A stretch of DNA of 64,000 bases from Vespa crabro. Its lineage: Eukaryota > Arthropoda > Insecta > Hymenoptera > Vespidae. The notes under the pieces are model-generated. The model made no database searches and was not told the DNA's origin. It worked only from the letters and a program-made list of their open reading frames with translations. Shown piece after piece: positions 24,551 through 38,533 of this stretch (position 1 is the first letter of the stretch; every line of letters starts with the position of its first letter). Position numbers and translations under genes: made by a program. The stretch covers positions 53,079 to 117,078 of the forward strand of contig NW_025813618.1 of NCBI RefSeq assembly GCF_910589235.1, read 5' to 3'.

Positions 24551-27500
24551 GTCGAAAAACGTAATCGACATACGCGAATTTCGGTATATGCGAAGATAAA
24601 ATCGTGAAATCTTTAATAATACTTGTGCCACAGTTAGAAAAATGTTACCAATCGATTCAGAACATTGCATTTCATAAGATCAAACATCTATTTTATATTG
24701 GAATCAAAGTTTTTAACATCCTTTCATATCGTATATACGATTTTTCGCTCATATACGCGTATCGTCGAAAAACGAAAACTTGAAATCTCGTTCAATTTCA
24801 ATGATTTTATATTCTATCGATGCAGAATAAAGAATATAACAAGAATATAACGTTTTTACTATGTTTAAATACGCGTTTTCATATGATAATTGTCGAAAAA
24901 CGTAATCAACATACGCGAATTTCGGTATATGCGAAGATAAAATCGTGAAATCTTTAATAATACTTGTGCCACAGTTAGAAAAATGTTACCAATCGATTCA
25001 GAACATTGCATTTCATAAGATCAAACATCTATTTTATATTGGAATCAAAGTTTTTAACATTCTTTCATATCGTATATACGATTTTTCGCTCATATACGCG
25101 TATCGTCGAAAAACGAAAACTTGAAATCTCGTTCAATTTCAATGATTTTATATTCTATCGATGCAGAATAAAGAATATAACAAGAATATAACGTTTTTAC
25201 TATGTTTAAATACGCGTTTTCATATGATAATTGTCGAAAAACGTAATCGACATACGCGAATTTCGGTATATGCGAAGATAAAATCGTGAAATCTTTAATA
25301 ATACTTGTGCCACAGTTAGAAAAATGTTACCAATCGATTCAGAACATTGCATTTCATAAGATCAAACATCTATTTTATATTGGAATCAAAGTTTTTAACA
25401 TTCTTTCATATCGTATATACGATTTTTCGCTCATATACGCGTATCGTCGAAAAACGAAAACTTGAAATCTCGTTCAATTTCAATGATTTTATATTCTATC
25501 GATGCAGAATAAAGAATATAACAAGAATATAACGTTTTTACTATGTTTAAATACGCGTTTTCATATGATAATTGTCGAAAAACGTAATCGACATACGCGA
25601 ATATCGGTATATGCGAAGATAAAATCGTGAAATCTTTAATAATACTTGTGCCACAGTTAGAAAAATGTTACCAATCGATTCAGAACATTGCATTTCATAA
25701 GATCAAACATCTATTTTATATTGGAATCAAAGTTTTTAACATTCTTTCATATCGTATATACGATTTTTCGCACATATACGCGTATCGTCGAAAAACGAAA
25801 ACTTGAAATCTCGTTCAATTTCAATGATTTGATATTCTATCGATGCAGAATAAAGAATATAACAAGAATATAACGTTTTTACTATGTTTAAATACGCGTT
25901 TTCATATGATAATTGTCGAAAAACGTAATCGACATACGCGAATTTCGGTATATGCGAAGATAAAATCGTGAAATCTTTAATAATACTTGTGCCACAGTTA
26001 GAAAAATGTTACCAATCGATTCAGAACATTGCATTTCATAAGATCAAACATCTATTTTATATTGGAATCAAAGTTTTTAACATTCTTTCATATCGTATAT
26101 ACGATTTTTCGCTCATATACGCGTATCGTCGAAAAACGAAAACTTGAAATCTCGTTCAATTTCAATGATTTTATATTCTATCGATGCAGAATAAAGAATA
26201 TAACAAGAATATAACGTTTTTACTATGTTTAAATACGCGTTTTCATATGATAATTGTCGAAAAACGTAATCGACATACGCGAATTTCGGTATATGCGAAG
26301 ATAAAATCGTGAAATCTTTAATAATACTTGTGCCACAGTTAGAAAAATGTTACCAATCGATTCAGAACATTGCATTTCATAAGATCAAACATCTATTTTA
26401 TATTGGAATCAAAGTTTTTAACATTCTTTCATATCGTATATACGATTTTTCGCTCATATACGCGTATCGTCGAAAAACGAAAACTTGAAATCTCGTTCAA
26501 TTTCAATGATTTTATATTCTATCGATGCAGAATAAAGAATATAACAAGAATATAACGTTTTTACTATGTTTAAATACGCGTTTTCATATGATAATTGTCG
26601 AAAAACGTAATCGACATACGCGAATATCGGTATATGCGAAGATAAAATCGTGAAATCTTTAATAATACTTGTGCCACAGTTAGAAAAATGTTACCAATCG
26701 ATTCAGAACATTGCATTTCATAAGATCAAACATCTATTTTATATTGGAATCAAAGTTTTTAACATTCTTTCATATCGTATATACGATTTTTCGCACATAT
26801 ACGCGTATCGTCGAAAAACGAAAACTTGAAATCTCGTTCAATTTCAATGATTTGATATTCTATCGATGCAGAATAAAGAATATAACAAGAATATAACGTT
26901 TTTACTATGTTTAAATACGCGTTTTCATATGATAATTGTCGAAAAACGTAATCGACATACGCGAATATCGGTATATGCGAACATAAAATCTTGAAATCTT
27001 TAATAATACTTGTGCCACAGTTAGAAAAATGTTACCAATCGATTCAGAACATTGCATTTCTTAAGATCAAACATCTATTTTATATTGGAATCAAAGTTTT
27101 TAACATTCTTTCATATCGTATATACGATTTTTCGCTCATATACGCGTATCGTCGAAAAACGAAAACTTGAAATCTCGTTCAATTTCAATGATTTTATATT
27201 CTATCGATGCAGAATAAAGAACATAACAAGAATATAACGTTTTTACTATGTTTAAATACGCGTTTTCATATGATAATTGTCGAAAAACGTAATCGACATA
27301 CGCGAATTTCGGTATATGCGAAGATAAAATCGTGAAATCTTTAATAATACTTGTGCCACAGTTAGAAAAATGTTACCAATCGATTCAGAACATTGCATTT
27401 CATAAGATCAAACATCTATTTTATATTGGAATCAAAGTTTTTAACATTCTTTCATATCGTATATACGATTTTTCGCTCATATACGCGTATCGTCGAAAAA

Positions 27501-27960
27501 CGAAAACTTGAAATCTCGTTCAATTTCAATGATTTTATATTCTATCGATGCAGAATAAAGAATATAACAAGAATATAACGTTTTTACTATGTTTAAATAC
27601 GCGTTTTCATATGATAATTGTCGAAAAACGTAATCGACATACGCGAATTTCGGTATATGCGAAGATAAAATCGTGAAATCTTTAATAATACTTGTGCCAC
27701 AGTTAGAAAAATGTTACCAATCGATTCAGAACATTGCATTTCATAAGATCAAACATCTATTTTATATTGGAATCAAAGTTTTTAACATTCTTTCATATCG
27801 TATATACGATTTTTCGCTCATATACGCGTATCGTCGAAAAACGAAAACTTGAAATCTCGTTCAATTTCAATGATTTTATATTCTATCGATGCAGAATAAA
27901 GAATATAACAAGAATATAACGTTTTTACTATGTTTAAATACGCGTTTTCATATGATTATT

Positions 27961-30348
27961 GTCGAAAAACTTAATCGACATACGCGAATTTCGGTATATG
28001 CGAAGATAAAATCGTGAAATCTTTAATAATACTTGTGCCACAGTTAGAAAAATGTTACCAATCGATTCAGAACATTGCATTTCATAAGATCAAACATCTA
28101 TTTTATATTGGAATCAAAGTTTTTAACATTCATTCATATCGTATATACGATTTTTCGCTCATATACGCGTATCGTCGAAAAACGAAAACTTGAAATCTCG
28201 TTCAATTTCAATGATTTTATATTCTATCGATGCAGAATAAAGAATATAACAAGAATATAACGTTTTTACTATGTTTAAATACGCGTTTTCATATGATAAT
28301 TGTCGAAAAACGTAATCGACATACGCGAATATCGGTATATGCGAAGATAAAATCGTGAAATCTTTAATATTACTTGTGCCACAGTTAGGAAAATGTTACC
28401 AATCGATTCAGAACATTGCATTTCATAAGATCAAACATCTATTTTATATTGGAATCAAAGTTTTTAACATTCTTTCATATCGTATATACGATTTTTCGCT
28501 CATATACGCGTATCGTCGAAAAACGAAAACTTGAAATCTTGTTCAATTTCAATGATTTTATATTCTATCGATGCAGAATAAAGAATATAACAAGAATATA
28601 ACGTTTTTACTATGTTTAAATACGCGTTTTCATATGATAATTGTCGAAAAACGTAATCGACATACGCGAATTTCGGTATATGCGAAGATAAAATCGTGAA
28701 ATCTTTAATAATACTTGTGCCACAGTTAGAAAAATGTTACAAAATCGATTCAGAACATTGCATTTCATAAGATCAAACATCTATTTTATATTGGAATCAA
28801 AGTTTTTAACATTCTTTCATATCGTATATACGATTTTTCGCTCATATACGCGTATCGTCGAAAAACGAAAACTTGAAATCTCGTTCAATTTCAATGATTT
28901 TATATTCTATCGATGCAGAATAAAGAATATAACAAGAATATAACGTTTTTACTATGTTTAAATACGCGTTTTCATATGATAATTGTCGAAAAACGTAATC
29001 GACATACGCGAATTTCGGTATATGCGAAGATAAAATCGTGAAATCTTTAATAATACTTGTGCCACAGTTAGAAAAATGTTACCAATCGATTCAGAACATT
29101 GCATTTCATAAGATCAAACATCTATTTTATATTGGAATCAAAGTTTTTAACATTCTTTCATATCGTATATACGATTTTTCGCTCATATACGCGTATCGTC
29201 GAAAAACGAAAACTTGAAATCTCGTTCAATTTCAATGATTTTATATTCTATCGATGCAGAATAAAGAATATAACAAGAATATAACGTTTTTACTATGTTT
29301 AAATACGCGTTTTCATATGATAATTGTCGAAAAACGTAATCGACATACGCGAATATCGGTATATGCGAAGATAAAATCGTGAAATCTTTAATAATACTTG
29401 TGCCACAGTTAGAAAAATGTTACCAATCGATTCAGAACATTGCATTTCATAAGATCAAACATCTATTTTATATTGGAATCAAAGTTTTTAACATTCTTTC
29501 ATATCGTATATACGATTTTTCGCTCATATACGCGTATCGTCGAAAAACGAAAACTTGAAATCTCGTTCAATTTCAATGATTTTATATTCTATCGATGCAG
29601 AATAAAGAATATAACAAGAATATAACGTTTTTACTATGTTTAAATACGCGTTTTCATATGATAATTGTCGAAAAACGTAATCGACATACGCGAATTTCGG
29701 TATATGCGAAGATAAAATCGTGAAATCTTTAATAATACTTGTGCCACAGTTAGAAAAATGTTACCAATCGATTCAGAACATTGCATTTCATAAGATCAAA
29801 CATCTATTTTATATTGGAATCAAAGTTTTTAACATTCTTTCATATCGTATATACGATTTTTCGCTCATATACGCGTATCGTCGAAAAACGAAAACTTGAA
29901 ATCTCGTTCAATTTCAATGATTTTATATTCTATCGATGCAGAATAAAGAATATAACAAGAATATAACGTTTTTACTATGTTTAAATACGCGTTTTCATAT
30001 GATAATTGTCGAAAAACGTAATCGACATACGCGAATTTCGGTATATGCGAAGATAAAATCGTGAAATCTTTAATAATACTTGTGCCACAGTTAGAAAAAT
30101 GTTACCAATCGATTCAGAACATAGCATTTCATAAGATCAAACATCTATTTTATATTGGAATCAAAGTTTTTAACATTCTTTCATATCGTATATACGATTT
30201 TTCGCTCATATACGCGTATCGTCGAAAAACGAAAACTTGAAATCTCGTTCAATTTCAATGATTTTATATTCTATCGATGCAGAATAAAGAATATAACAAG
30301 AATATAACGTTTTCACTATGTTTAAATACGCGTTTTCATATGATAATT
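27961..30348 (+). repeat. 17-monomer-offset block, right copy
   Basis: This is the partner of 22165-24550, with the same four marker monomers in the same order. It has its own later changes, including the one-base insertion at 28742 and TTAATATTAC near 28366. Confidence 0.75.
28643..28984 (+). repeat. 342 bp monomer, one-base insertion
   Basis: TTACAAAATCG replaces TTACCAATCG near 28737-28747, a net gain of one base in an A run. It moves phase by +1 for everything downstream. Confidence 0.92.
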
Positions 30349-33300
30349 GTCGAAAAACGTAATCGACATACGCGAATTTCGGTATATGCGAAGATAAAAT
30401 CGTGAAATCTTTAATAATACTTGTGCCACAGTTAGAAAAATGTTACCAATCGATTCAGAACATTGCATTTCATAAGATCAAACATCTATTTTATATTGGA
30501 ATCAAAGTTTTTAACATTCTTTCATATCGTATATACGATTTTTCGCTCATAAACGCGTATCGTCGAAAAACGAAAACTTGAAATCTCGTCCAATTTCAAT
30601 GATTTTATATTCTATCGATGCAGAATAAAGAATATAACAAGAATATAACGTTTTTACTATGTTTAAATACGCGTTTTCATATGATAATTGTCGAAAAACG
30701 TAATCGACATACGCGAATTTCGGTATATGCGAAGATAAAATCGTGAAATCTTTAATAATACTTGTGCCACAGTTATAAAAATGTTACCAATCGATTCAGA
30801 ACATTGCATTTCATAAGATCAAACATCTATTTTATATTGGAATCAAAGTTATTAACATTCTTTCATATCGTATATACGATTTTTCGCTCATATACGCGTA
30901 TCGTCGAAAAACGAAAACTTGAAATCTCGTTCAATTTCAATGATTTTATATTCTATCGATGCAGAATAAAGAATATAACAAGAATATAACGTTTTTACTA
31001 TGTTTAAATACGCCTTTTCATATGATAATTGTCGAAAAACGTAATCGACATAGGCGAATTTCGGTATATGCGAAGATAAAATCGTGAAATCTTTAATAAT
31101 ACTTGTGCCACAGTTAGAAAAATGTTACCAATCGATTCAGAACATTGCATTTCATAAGATCAAACATCTATTTTATATTGGAATCAAAGTTTTTAACATT
31201 CTTTCATATCGTATATACGATTTTTCGCTCATATACGCGTATCGTCGAAAAACGAAAACTTGAAATCTCGTTCAATTTCAATGATTTTATATTCTATCGA
31301 TGCAGAATAAAGAATATAACAAGAATATAACGTTTTTACTATGTTTAAATACGCGTTTTCATATGATAATTGTCGAAAAACGTAATCGACATACGCGAAT
31401 TTCGGTATATGAAGGTGATAAAATCGTGAAATCTTTAATAATACTTGTGCCACAGTTAGAAAAATGTTACCAATCGATTCAGAACATTGCATTTCATAAG
31501 ATCAAACATCTATTTTATATTGGAATCAAAGTTTTTAACATTCTTTCATATCGTATATACGATTTTTCGCTCATATACGCGTATCGTCGAAAAACGAAAA
31601 CTTGAAATCTCGTTCAATTTCAATGATTTTATATTCTATCGATGCAGAATAAAGAATATAACAAGAATATAACGTTTTTACTATGTTTAAATACGCGTTT
31701 TCATATGATAATTGTCGAAAAACGTAATCGACATACGCGAATTTCGGTATATGCGAAGATAAAATCGTGAAATCTTTAATAATACTTGTGCCACAGTTAG
31801 AAAAATGTTACCAATCGATTCAGAACATTGCATTTCATAAGATCAAACATCTATTTTATATTGGAATCAAAGTTTTTAACATTCTTTCATATCGTATATA
31901 CGATTTTTCGCTCATATACGCGTATCGTCGAAAAACGAAAACTTGAAATCTCGTTCAATTTCAATGATTTTATATTCTATCGATGCAGAATAAAGAATAT
32001 AACAAGAATATAACGTTTTTACTATGTTTAAATACGCGTTTTCATATGATAATTGTCGAAAAACGTAATCGAAATACGCGAATATCGGTATATGCGAAGA
32101 TAAAATCGTGAAATCTTTAATAATACTTGTGCCACAGTTAGAAAAATGTTACCAATCGATTCAGAACATTGCATTTCATAAGATCAAACATCTATTTTAT
32201 ATTGGAATCAAAGTTTTTAACATTCTTTCATATCGTATATACGATTTTTCGCTCATATACGCGTATCGTCGAAAAACGAAAACTTGAAATCTCGTTCAAT
32301 TTCAATGATTTTATATTCTATCGATGCAGAATAAAGAATATAACAAGAATATAACGTTTTTACTATGTTTAAATACGCGTTTTCATATGATAATTGTCGA
32401 AAAACGTAATCGACATACGCGAATATCGGTATATTCGAAGATAAAATCGTGAAATCTTTAATAATACTTGTGCCACAGTTAGAAAAATGTTACCAATCGA
32501 TTCAGAACATTGCATTTCATAAGATCAAACATCTATTTTATATTGGAATCAAAGTTTTTAACATTCTTTCATATCGTATATACGATTTTTCGCTCATATA
32601 CGCGTATCGTCGAAAAACGAAAACTTGAAATCTCGTTCAATTTCAATGATTTTATATTCTATCGATGCAGAATAAAGAATATAACAAGAATATAACGTTT
32701 TTACTATGTTTAAATACGCGTTTTCATATGATAATTGTCGAAAAACGTAATCGACATACGCGAATTTCGGTATATGCGAAGATAAAATCGTGAAATCTTT
32801 AATAATACTTGTGCCACAGTTAGAAAAATGTTACCAATCGATTCAGAACATTGCATTTCATAAGATCAAACATCTATTTTATATTGGAATCAAAGTTTTT
32901 AACATTCTTTCATATCGTATATACGATTTTTCGCTCATATACGCGTATCGTCGAAAAACGAAAACTTGAAATCTCGTTCAATTTCAATGATTTTATATTC
33001 TATCGATGCAGAATAAAGAATATAACAAGAATATAACGTTTTCACTATGTTTAAATACGCGTTTTCATATGATAATTGTCGAAAAACGTAATCGACATAC
33101 GCGAATTTCGGTATATGCGAAGATAAAATCGTGAAATCTTTAATAATACTTGTGCCACAGTTAGAAAAATGTTACCAATCGATTCAGAACATTGCATTTC
33201 ATAAGATCAAACATCTATTTTATATTGGAATCAAAGTTTTTAACATTCTTTCATATCGTATATACGATTTTTCACTCATAAACGCGTATCGTCGAAAAAC

Positions 33301-34100
33301 GAAAACTTGAAATCTCGTTCAATTTCAATGATTTTATATTCTATCGATGCAGAATAAAGAATATAACAAGAATATAACGTTTTTACTATGTTTAAATACG
33401 CGTTTTCATATGATAATTGTCGAAAAACGTAATCGACATACGCGAATTTCGGTATATGCGAAGATAAAATCGTGAAATCTTTAATAATACTTTTGCCACA
33501 GTTAGAAAAATGTTACCAATCGATTCAGAACATTGCATTTCATAAGATCAAACATCTATTTTATATTGGAATCAAAGTTATTAACATTCTTTCATATCGT
33601 ATATACGATTTTTCGCTCATATACGCGTATCGTCGAAAAACGAAAACTTGAAATCTCGTTCAATTTCAATGATTTTATATTCTATCGATGCAGAATAAAG
33701 AATATAACAAGAATATAACGTTTTTACTATGTTTAAATACGCCTTTTCATATGATATTTGTCGAAAAACGTAATCGACATAGGCGAATTTCGGTATATGC
33801 GAAGATAAAATCGTGAAATCTTTAATAATACTTGTGCCACAGTTAGAAAAATGTTACCAATCGATTCAGAACATTGCATTTCATAAGATCAAACATCTAT
33901 TTTATATTGGAATCATAGTTTTTAACATTCTTTCATATCGTATATACGATTTTTCGCTCATATACGCGTATCGTCGAAAAACGAAAACTTGAAATCTCGT
34001 TCAATTTCAATGATTTTATATTCTATCAATGCAGAATAAAGAATATAACAAGAATATAACGTTTTTACTATGTTTAAATACGCGTTTTCATATGATAATT
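30008..34100 (+). repeat. 8-monomer higher-order repeat (four-monomer segment copied at 2,729 bp)
   Basis: Four successive monomers, 30008-31371, are matched by 32737-34100. Shared markers in order are GTTTTCACT, CATAAACGCG, AGTTATTAAC followed by ACGCCTTTTC, and CATAGGCG. All offsets are 2,729 bp, i.e. 8 x 341 plus the one-base insertion at about 31410. The other monomers of the 8-mer period are close to majority type, so whether the full eight were copied is unclear. Confidence 0.82.
31372..31713 (+). repeat. 342 bp monomer with a small compound replacement
   Basis: TATATGAAGGTGATAAAA replaces TATATGCGAAGATAAAA near 31407-31424, a net gain of one base with altered neighbours. It removes one CpG. 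The resulting frame shift makes the longest open frames of the window (31300-31605 plus, 31229-31492 minus), which are not regarded as genes. Confidence 0.9.
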
Positions 34101-37100
34101 GTCGAAAAACGTAATCGACATACGCGAATTTCGGTATATGCGAAGATAAAATCGTGAAATCTTTAATAATACTTGTGCCACAGTTAGAAAAATGTTACCA
34201 ATCGATTCAGAACATTGCATTTCATAAGATCAAACATCTATTTTATATTGGAATCAAAGTTTTTAACATTCTTTCATATCGTATATACGATTTTTCGCTC
34301 ATATACGCGTATCGTCGAAAAACGAAAACTTGAAATCTCGTTCAATTTCAATGATTTTATATTCTATCGATGCAGAATAAAGAATATAACAAGAATATAA
34401 CGTTTTTACTATGTTTAAATACGCGTTTTCATATGATAATTGTCGAAAAACGTAATCGACATACGCGAATTTCGGTATATACGAAGATAAAATCGTGAAA
34501 TCTTTAATAATACTTGTGCCACAGTTAGAAAAATGTTACCAATCGATTCAGAACATTGCATTTCATAAGATCAAACATCTATTTTATATTGGAATCAAAG
34601 TTTTTAACATTCTTTCATATCGTATATACGATTTTTCGCTCATATACGCGTATCGTCGAAAAACGAAAACTTGAAATCTCGTTCAATTTCAATGATTTTA
34701 TATTCTATCGATGCAGAATGAAGAATATAACAAGAATATAACGTTTTTACTATGTTTAAATACGCGTTTTCATATGATAATTGTCGAAAAACGTAATCGA
34801 CATACGCGAATTTCGGTATATGCGAAGATAAAATCGTGAAATCTTTAATAATACTTGTGCCACAGTTAGAAAAATGTTACCAATCGATTCAGAACATTGC
34901 ATTTCATAAGATCAAACATCTATTTTATATTGGAATCAAAGTTTTTAACATTCTTTCATATCGTATATACGATTTTTCGCTCATATACGCGTATCGTCGA
35001 AAAACGAAAACTTGAAATCTCGTTCAATTTCAATGATTTTATATTCTATCGATGCAGAATAAAGAATATAACAAGAATATAACGTTTTTACTATGTTTAA
35101 ATACGCGTTTTCATATGATAATTGTCGAAAAACGTAATCGACATACGCGAATTTCGGTATATGCGAAGATAAAATCGTGAAATCTTTAATAATACTTGTG
35201 CCACAGTTAGAAAAATGTTACCAATCGATTCAGAACATTGCATTTCATAAGATCAAACATCTATTTTATATTGGAATCAAAGTTTTTAACATTCTTTCAT
35301 ATCGTATATACGATTTTTCGCTCATATACGCGTATCGTCGAAAAACGAAAACTTGAAATCTCGTTCAATTTCAATGATTTTATATTCTATCGATGCAGAA
35401 TAAAGAATATAACAAGAATATAACGTTTTTACTATGTTTAAATACGCGTTTTCATATGATAATTGTCGAAAAACATAATCGACATACGCGAATATCGGTA
35501 TATGCGAAGATAAAATCGTGAAATCTTTAATAATACTTGTGCCACAGTTAGAAAAATGTTACCAATCGATTCAGAACATTGCATTTCATAAGATCAAACA
35601 TCTATTTTATATTGGAATCAAAGTTTTTAACATTCTTTCATATCGTATATACGATTTTTCGCTCATATACGCGTATCGTCGAAAAACGAAAACTTGAAAT
35701 CTCGTTCAATTTCAATGATTTTATATTCTATCGATGCAGAATAAAGAATATAACAAGAATATAACATTTTTACTATGTTTAAATACGCGTTTTCATATGA
35801 TAATTGTCGAAAAAGGTAATCGACATACGCGAATTTCGGTATATGCGAAGATAAAATCGTGAAATATTTAATAATACTTGTGCCACAGTTAGAAAAATGT
35901 TACCAATCGATTCAGAACATTGCATTTCATAAGATCAAACATCTATTTTATATTGGAATCAAAGTTTTTAACATTCTTGCATATCGTATATACGATTTTT
36001 CGCTCATATACGCGTATCGTCGAAAAACGAAAACTTGAAATCTCGTTCAATTTCAATGATTTTATATTCTATCGATGCAGAATAAAGAATATAACAAGAA
36101 TATAACGTTTTTACTATGTTTAAATACGCGTTTTCATATGATAATTGTCGAAAAACATAATCGACATACGCGAATATCGGTATATGCGAAGATAAAATCG
36201 TGAAATCTTTAATAATACTTGTGCCACAGTTAGAAAAATGTTACCAATCGATTCAGAACATTGCATTTCATAAGATCAAACATCTATTTTATATTGGAAT
36301 CAAAGTTTTTAACATTCTTTCATATCGTATATACGATTTTTCGCTCATATACGCGTATCGTCGAAAAACGAAAACTTGAAATCTCGTTCAATTTCAATGA
36401 TTTTATATTCTATCGATGCAGAATAAAGAATATAACAAGAATATAACGTTTTTACTATGTTTAAATACGCGTTTTCATATGATAATTGTCGAAAAACGTA
36501 ATCGACATACGCGAATTTCGGTATATGCGAAGATAAAATCGTGAAATCTTTAATAATACTTGTGCCACAGTTAGAAAAATGTTACCAATCGATTCAGAAC
36601 ATTGCATTTCATAAGATCAAACATCTATTTTATATTGGAATCAAAGTTTTTAACATTCTTTCATATCGTATATACGATTTTTCGCTCATATACGCGTATC
36701 GTCGAAAAACGAAAACTTGAAATCTCGTTCAATTTCAATGATTTTATATTCTATCGATGCAGAATAAAGAATATAACAAGATTATAACGTGTTTACTATG
36801 TTTAAATACGCGTTTTCATATGATAATTGTCGAAAAACGTAATCGACATACGCGAATTTCGGTATATGCGAAGATAAAATCGTGAAATCTTTAATAATAC
36901 TTGTGCCACAGTTAGAAAAATGTTACCAATCGATTCAGAACATTGCATTTCATAAGATCAAACATCTATTTTATATTGGAATCAAAGTTTTTAACATTCT
37001 TTCATATCGTATATACGATTTTTCGCTCATATACGCGTATCGTCGAAAAACGAAAACTTGAAATCTCGTTCAATTTCAATGATTTTATATTCTATCGATG

Positions 37101-38533
37101 CAGAATAAAGAATATAACAAGAATATAACGTTTTTACTATGTTTAAATACGCGTTTTCATATGATAATTGTCGAAAAACGTAATCGACATACGCGAATAT
37201 CGGTATATGCGAAGATAAAATCGTGAAATCTTTAATAATACTTGTGCCACAGTTAGGAAAATGTTACCAATCGATTCAGAACATTGCATTTCATAAGATC
37301 AAACATCTATTTTATATTGGAATCAAAGTTTTTAACATTCTTTCATATCGTATATACGATTTTTCGCTCATATACGCGTATCGTCGAAAAACGAAAACTT
37401 GAAATCTCGTTCAATTTCAATGATTTTATATTCTATCGATGCAGAATAAAGAATATAACAAGAATATAACGTTTTTACTATGTTTAAATACGCGTTTTCA
37501 TATGATAATTGTCGAGAAACGTAATCGACATACGCGAATTTCGGTATATGCGAAGATAAAATCGTGAAATCTTTAATAATACTTCTGCCACAGTTAGAAA
37601 AATGTTACCTATCGATTCAGAACATTGCATTTCATAAGATCAAACATCTATTTTATATTGGAATCAAAGTTTTTAACAATCTTTCATATCGTATATACGA
37701 TTTTTCGCTCATATACGCGTATCGTCGAAAAACGAAAACTTGAAATCTCGTTCAATTTTAATGATTTTATATTCTATCGATGCAGAATAAAGAATATAAC
37801 AAGAATATAACGTTTTTACTATGTTTAAATACGCGTTTTCATATGATAATTGTCGAAAAACGTAATCGACATACGCGAATTTCGGTATATGCGAAGATAA
37901 AATCGTGAAATCTTTAATAATACTTGTGCCACAGTTAGAAAAATGTTACCAATCGATTCAGAACATTGCATTTCATAAGATCAAACATCTATTTTTTATT
38001 GGAATCAAAGTTTTTAACAATCTTTCATATCGTATATACGATTTTTCGCTCATATACGCGTATCGTCGAAAAACGAAAACTTGAAATCTCGTTCAATTTC
38101 AATGATTTTATATTCTATCGATGCAGAATAAAGAATATAACAAGAATATAACGTTTTTACTATGTTTAAATACGCGTTTTCATATGATAATTGTCGAAAA
38201 ACCTAATCGACATACGCGAATTTCGGTATATGCGAAGATAAAATCGTGAAATCTTTAATAATACTTGTGCCACAGTTAGAAAAATGTTACCAATCGATTC
38301 AGAACATTGCATTTCATAAGATCAAACATCTATTTTATATTGGAATCAAAGTTTTTAACATTCTTTCATATCGTATATACGATTTTTCGCTCATATACGC
38401 GTATCGTCGAAAAACGAAAACTTGAAATCTCGTTCAATTTCAAGTATTTTATATTCTATCGATGCAGAATAAAGAATATAACAAGAATATAACGTTTTTA
38501 CTATGTTTAAATACGCGTTTTCATATGATAATT

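Larger units (their letters stand above)
20460..27278 (+). repeat. 14/15-monomer-spaced related segments
   Basis: Monomers at 20460, 25574 and 26597 share AATATCGG, CGCACATAT and TTTGATATT. The monomer at 21824 has TTTGATATT and is followed at 22165 by one with CGAACATAAA and CATTTCTTAAG. The same order, TTTGATATT then CGAACATAAA with CATTTCTTAAG, appears at 26597 and 26938, an offset of 4,773 bp (14 monomers minus one deleted base). Several overlapping copy events are needed to explain all three. Confidence 0.7.

Noticed and set aside
31300..31605. Longest plus-strand open frame (101 codons)
   Set aside because: It exists only because the one-base gain near 31410 joins two frames. It is absent from all other monomers and is repeat sequence throughout.
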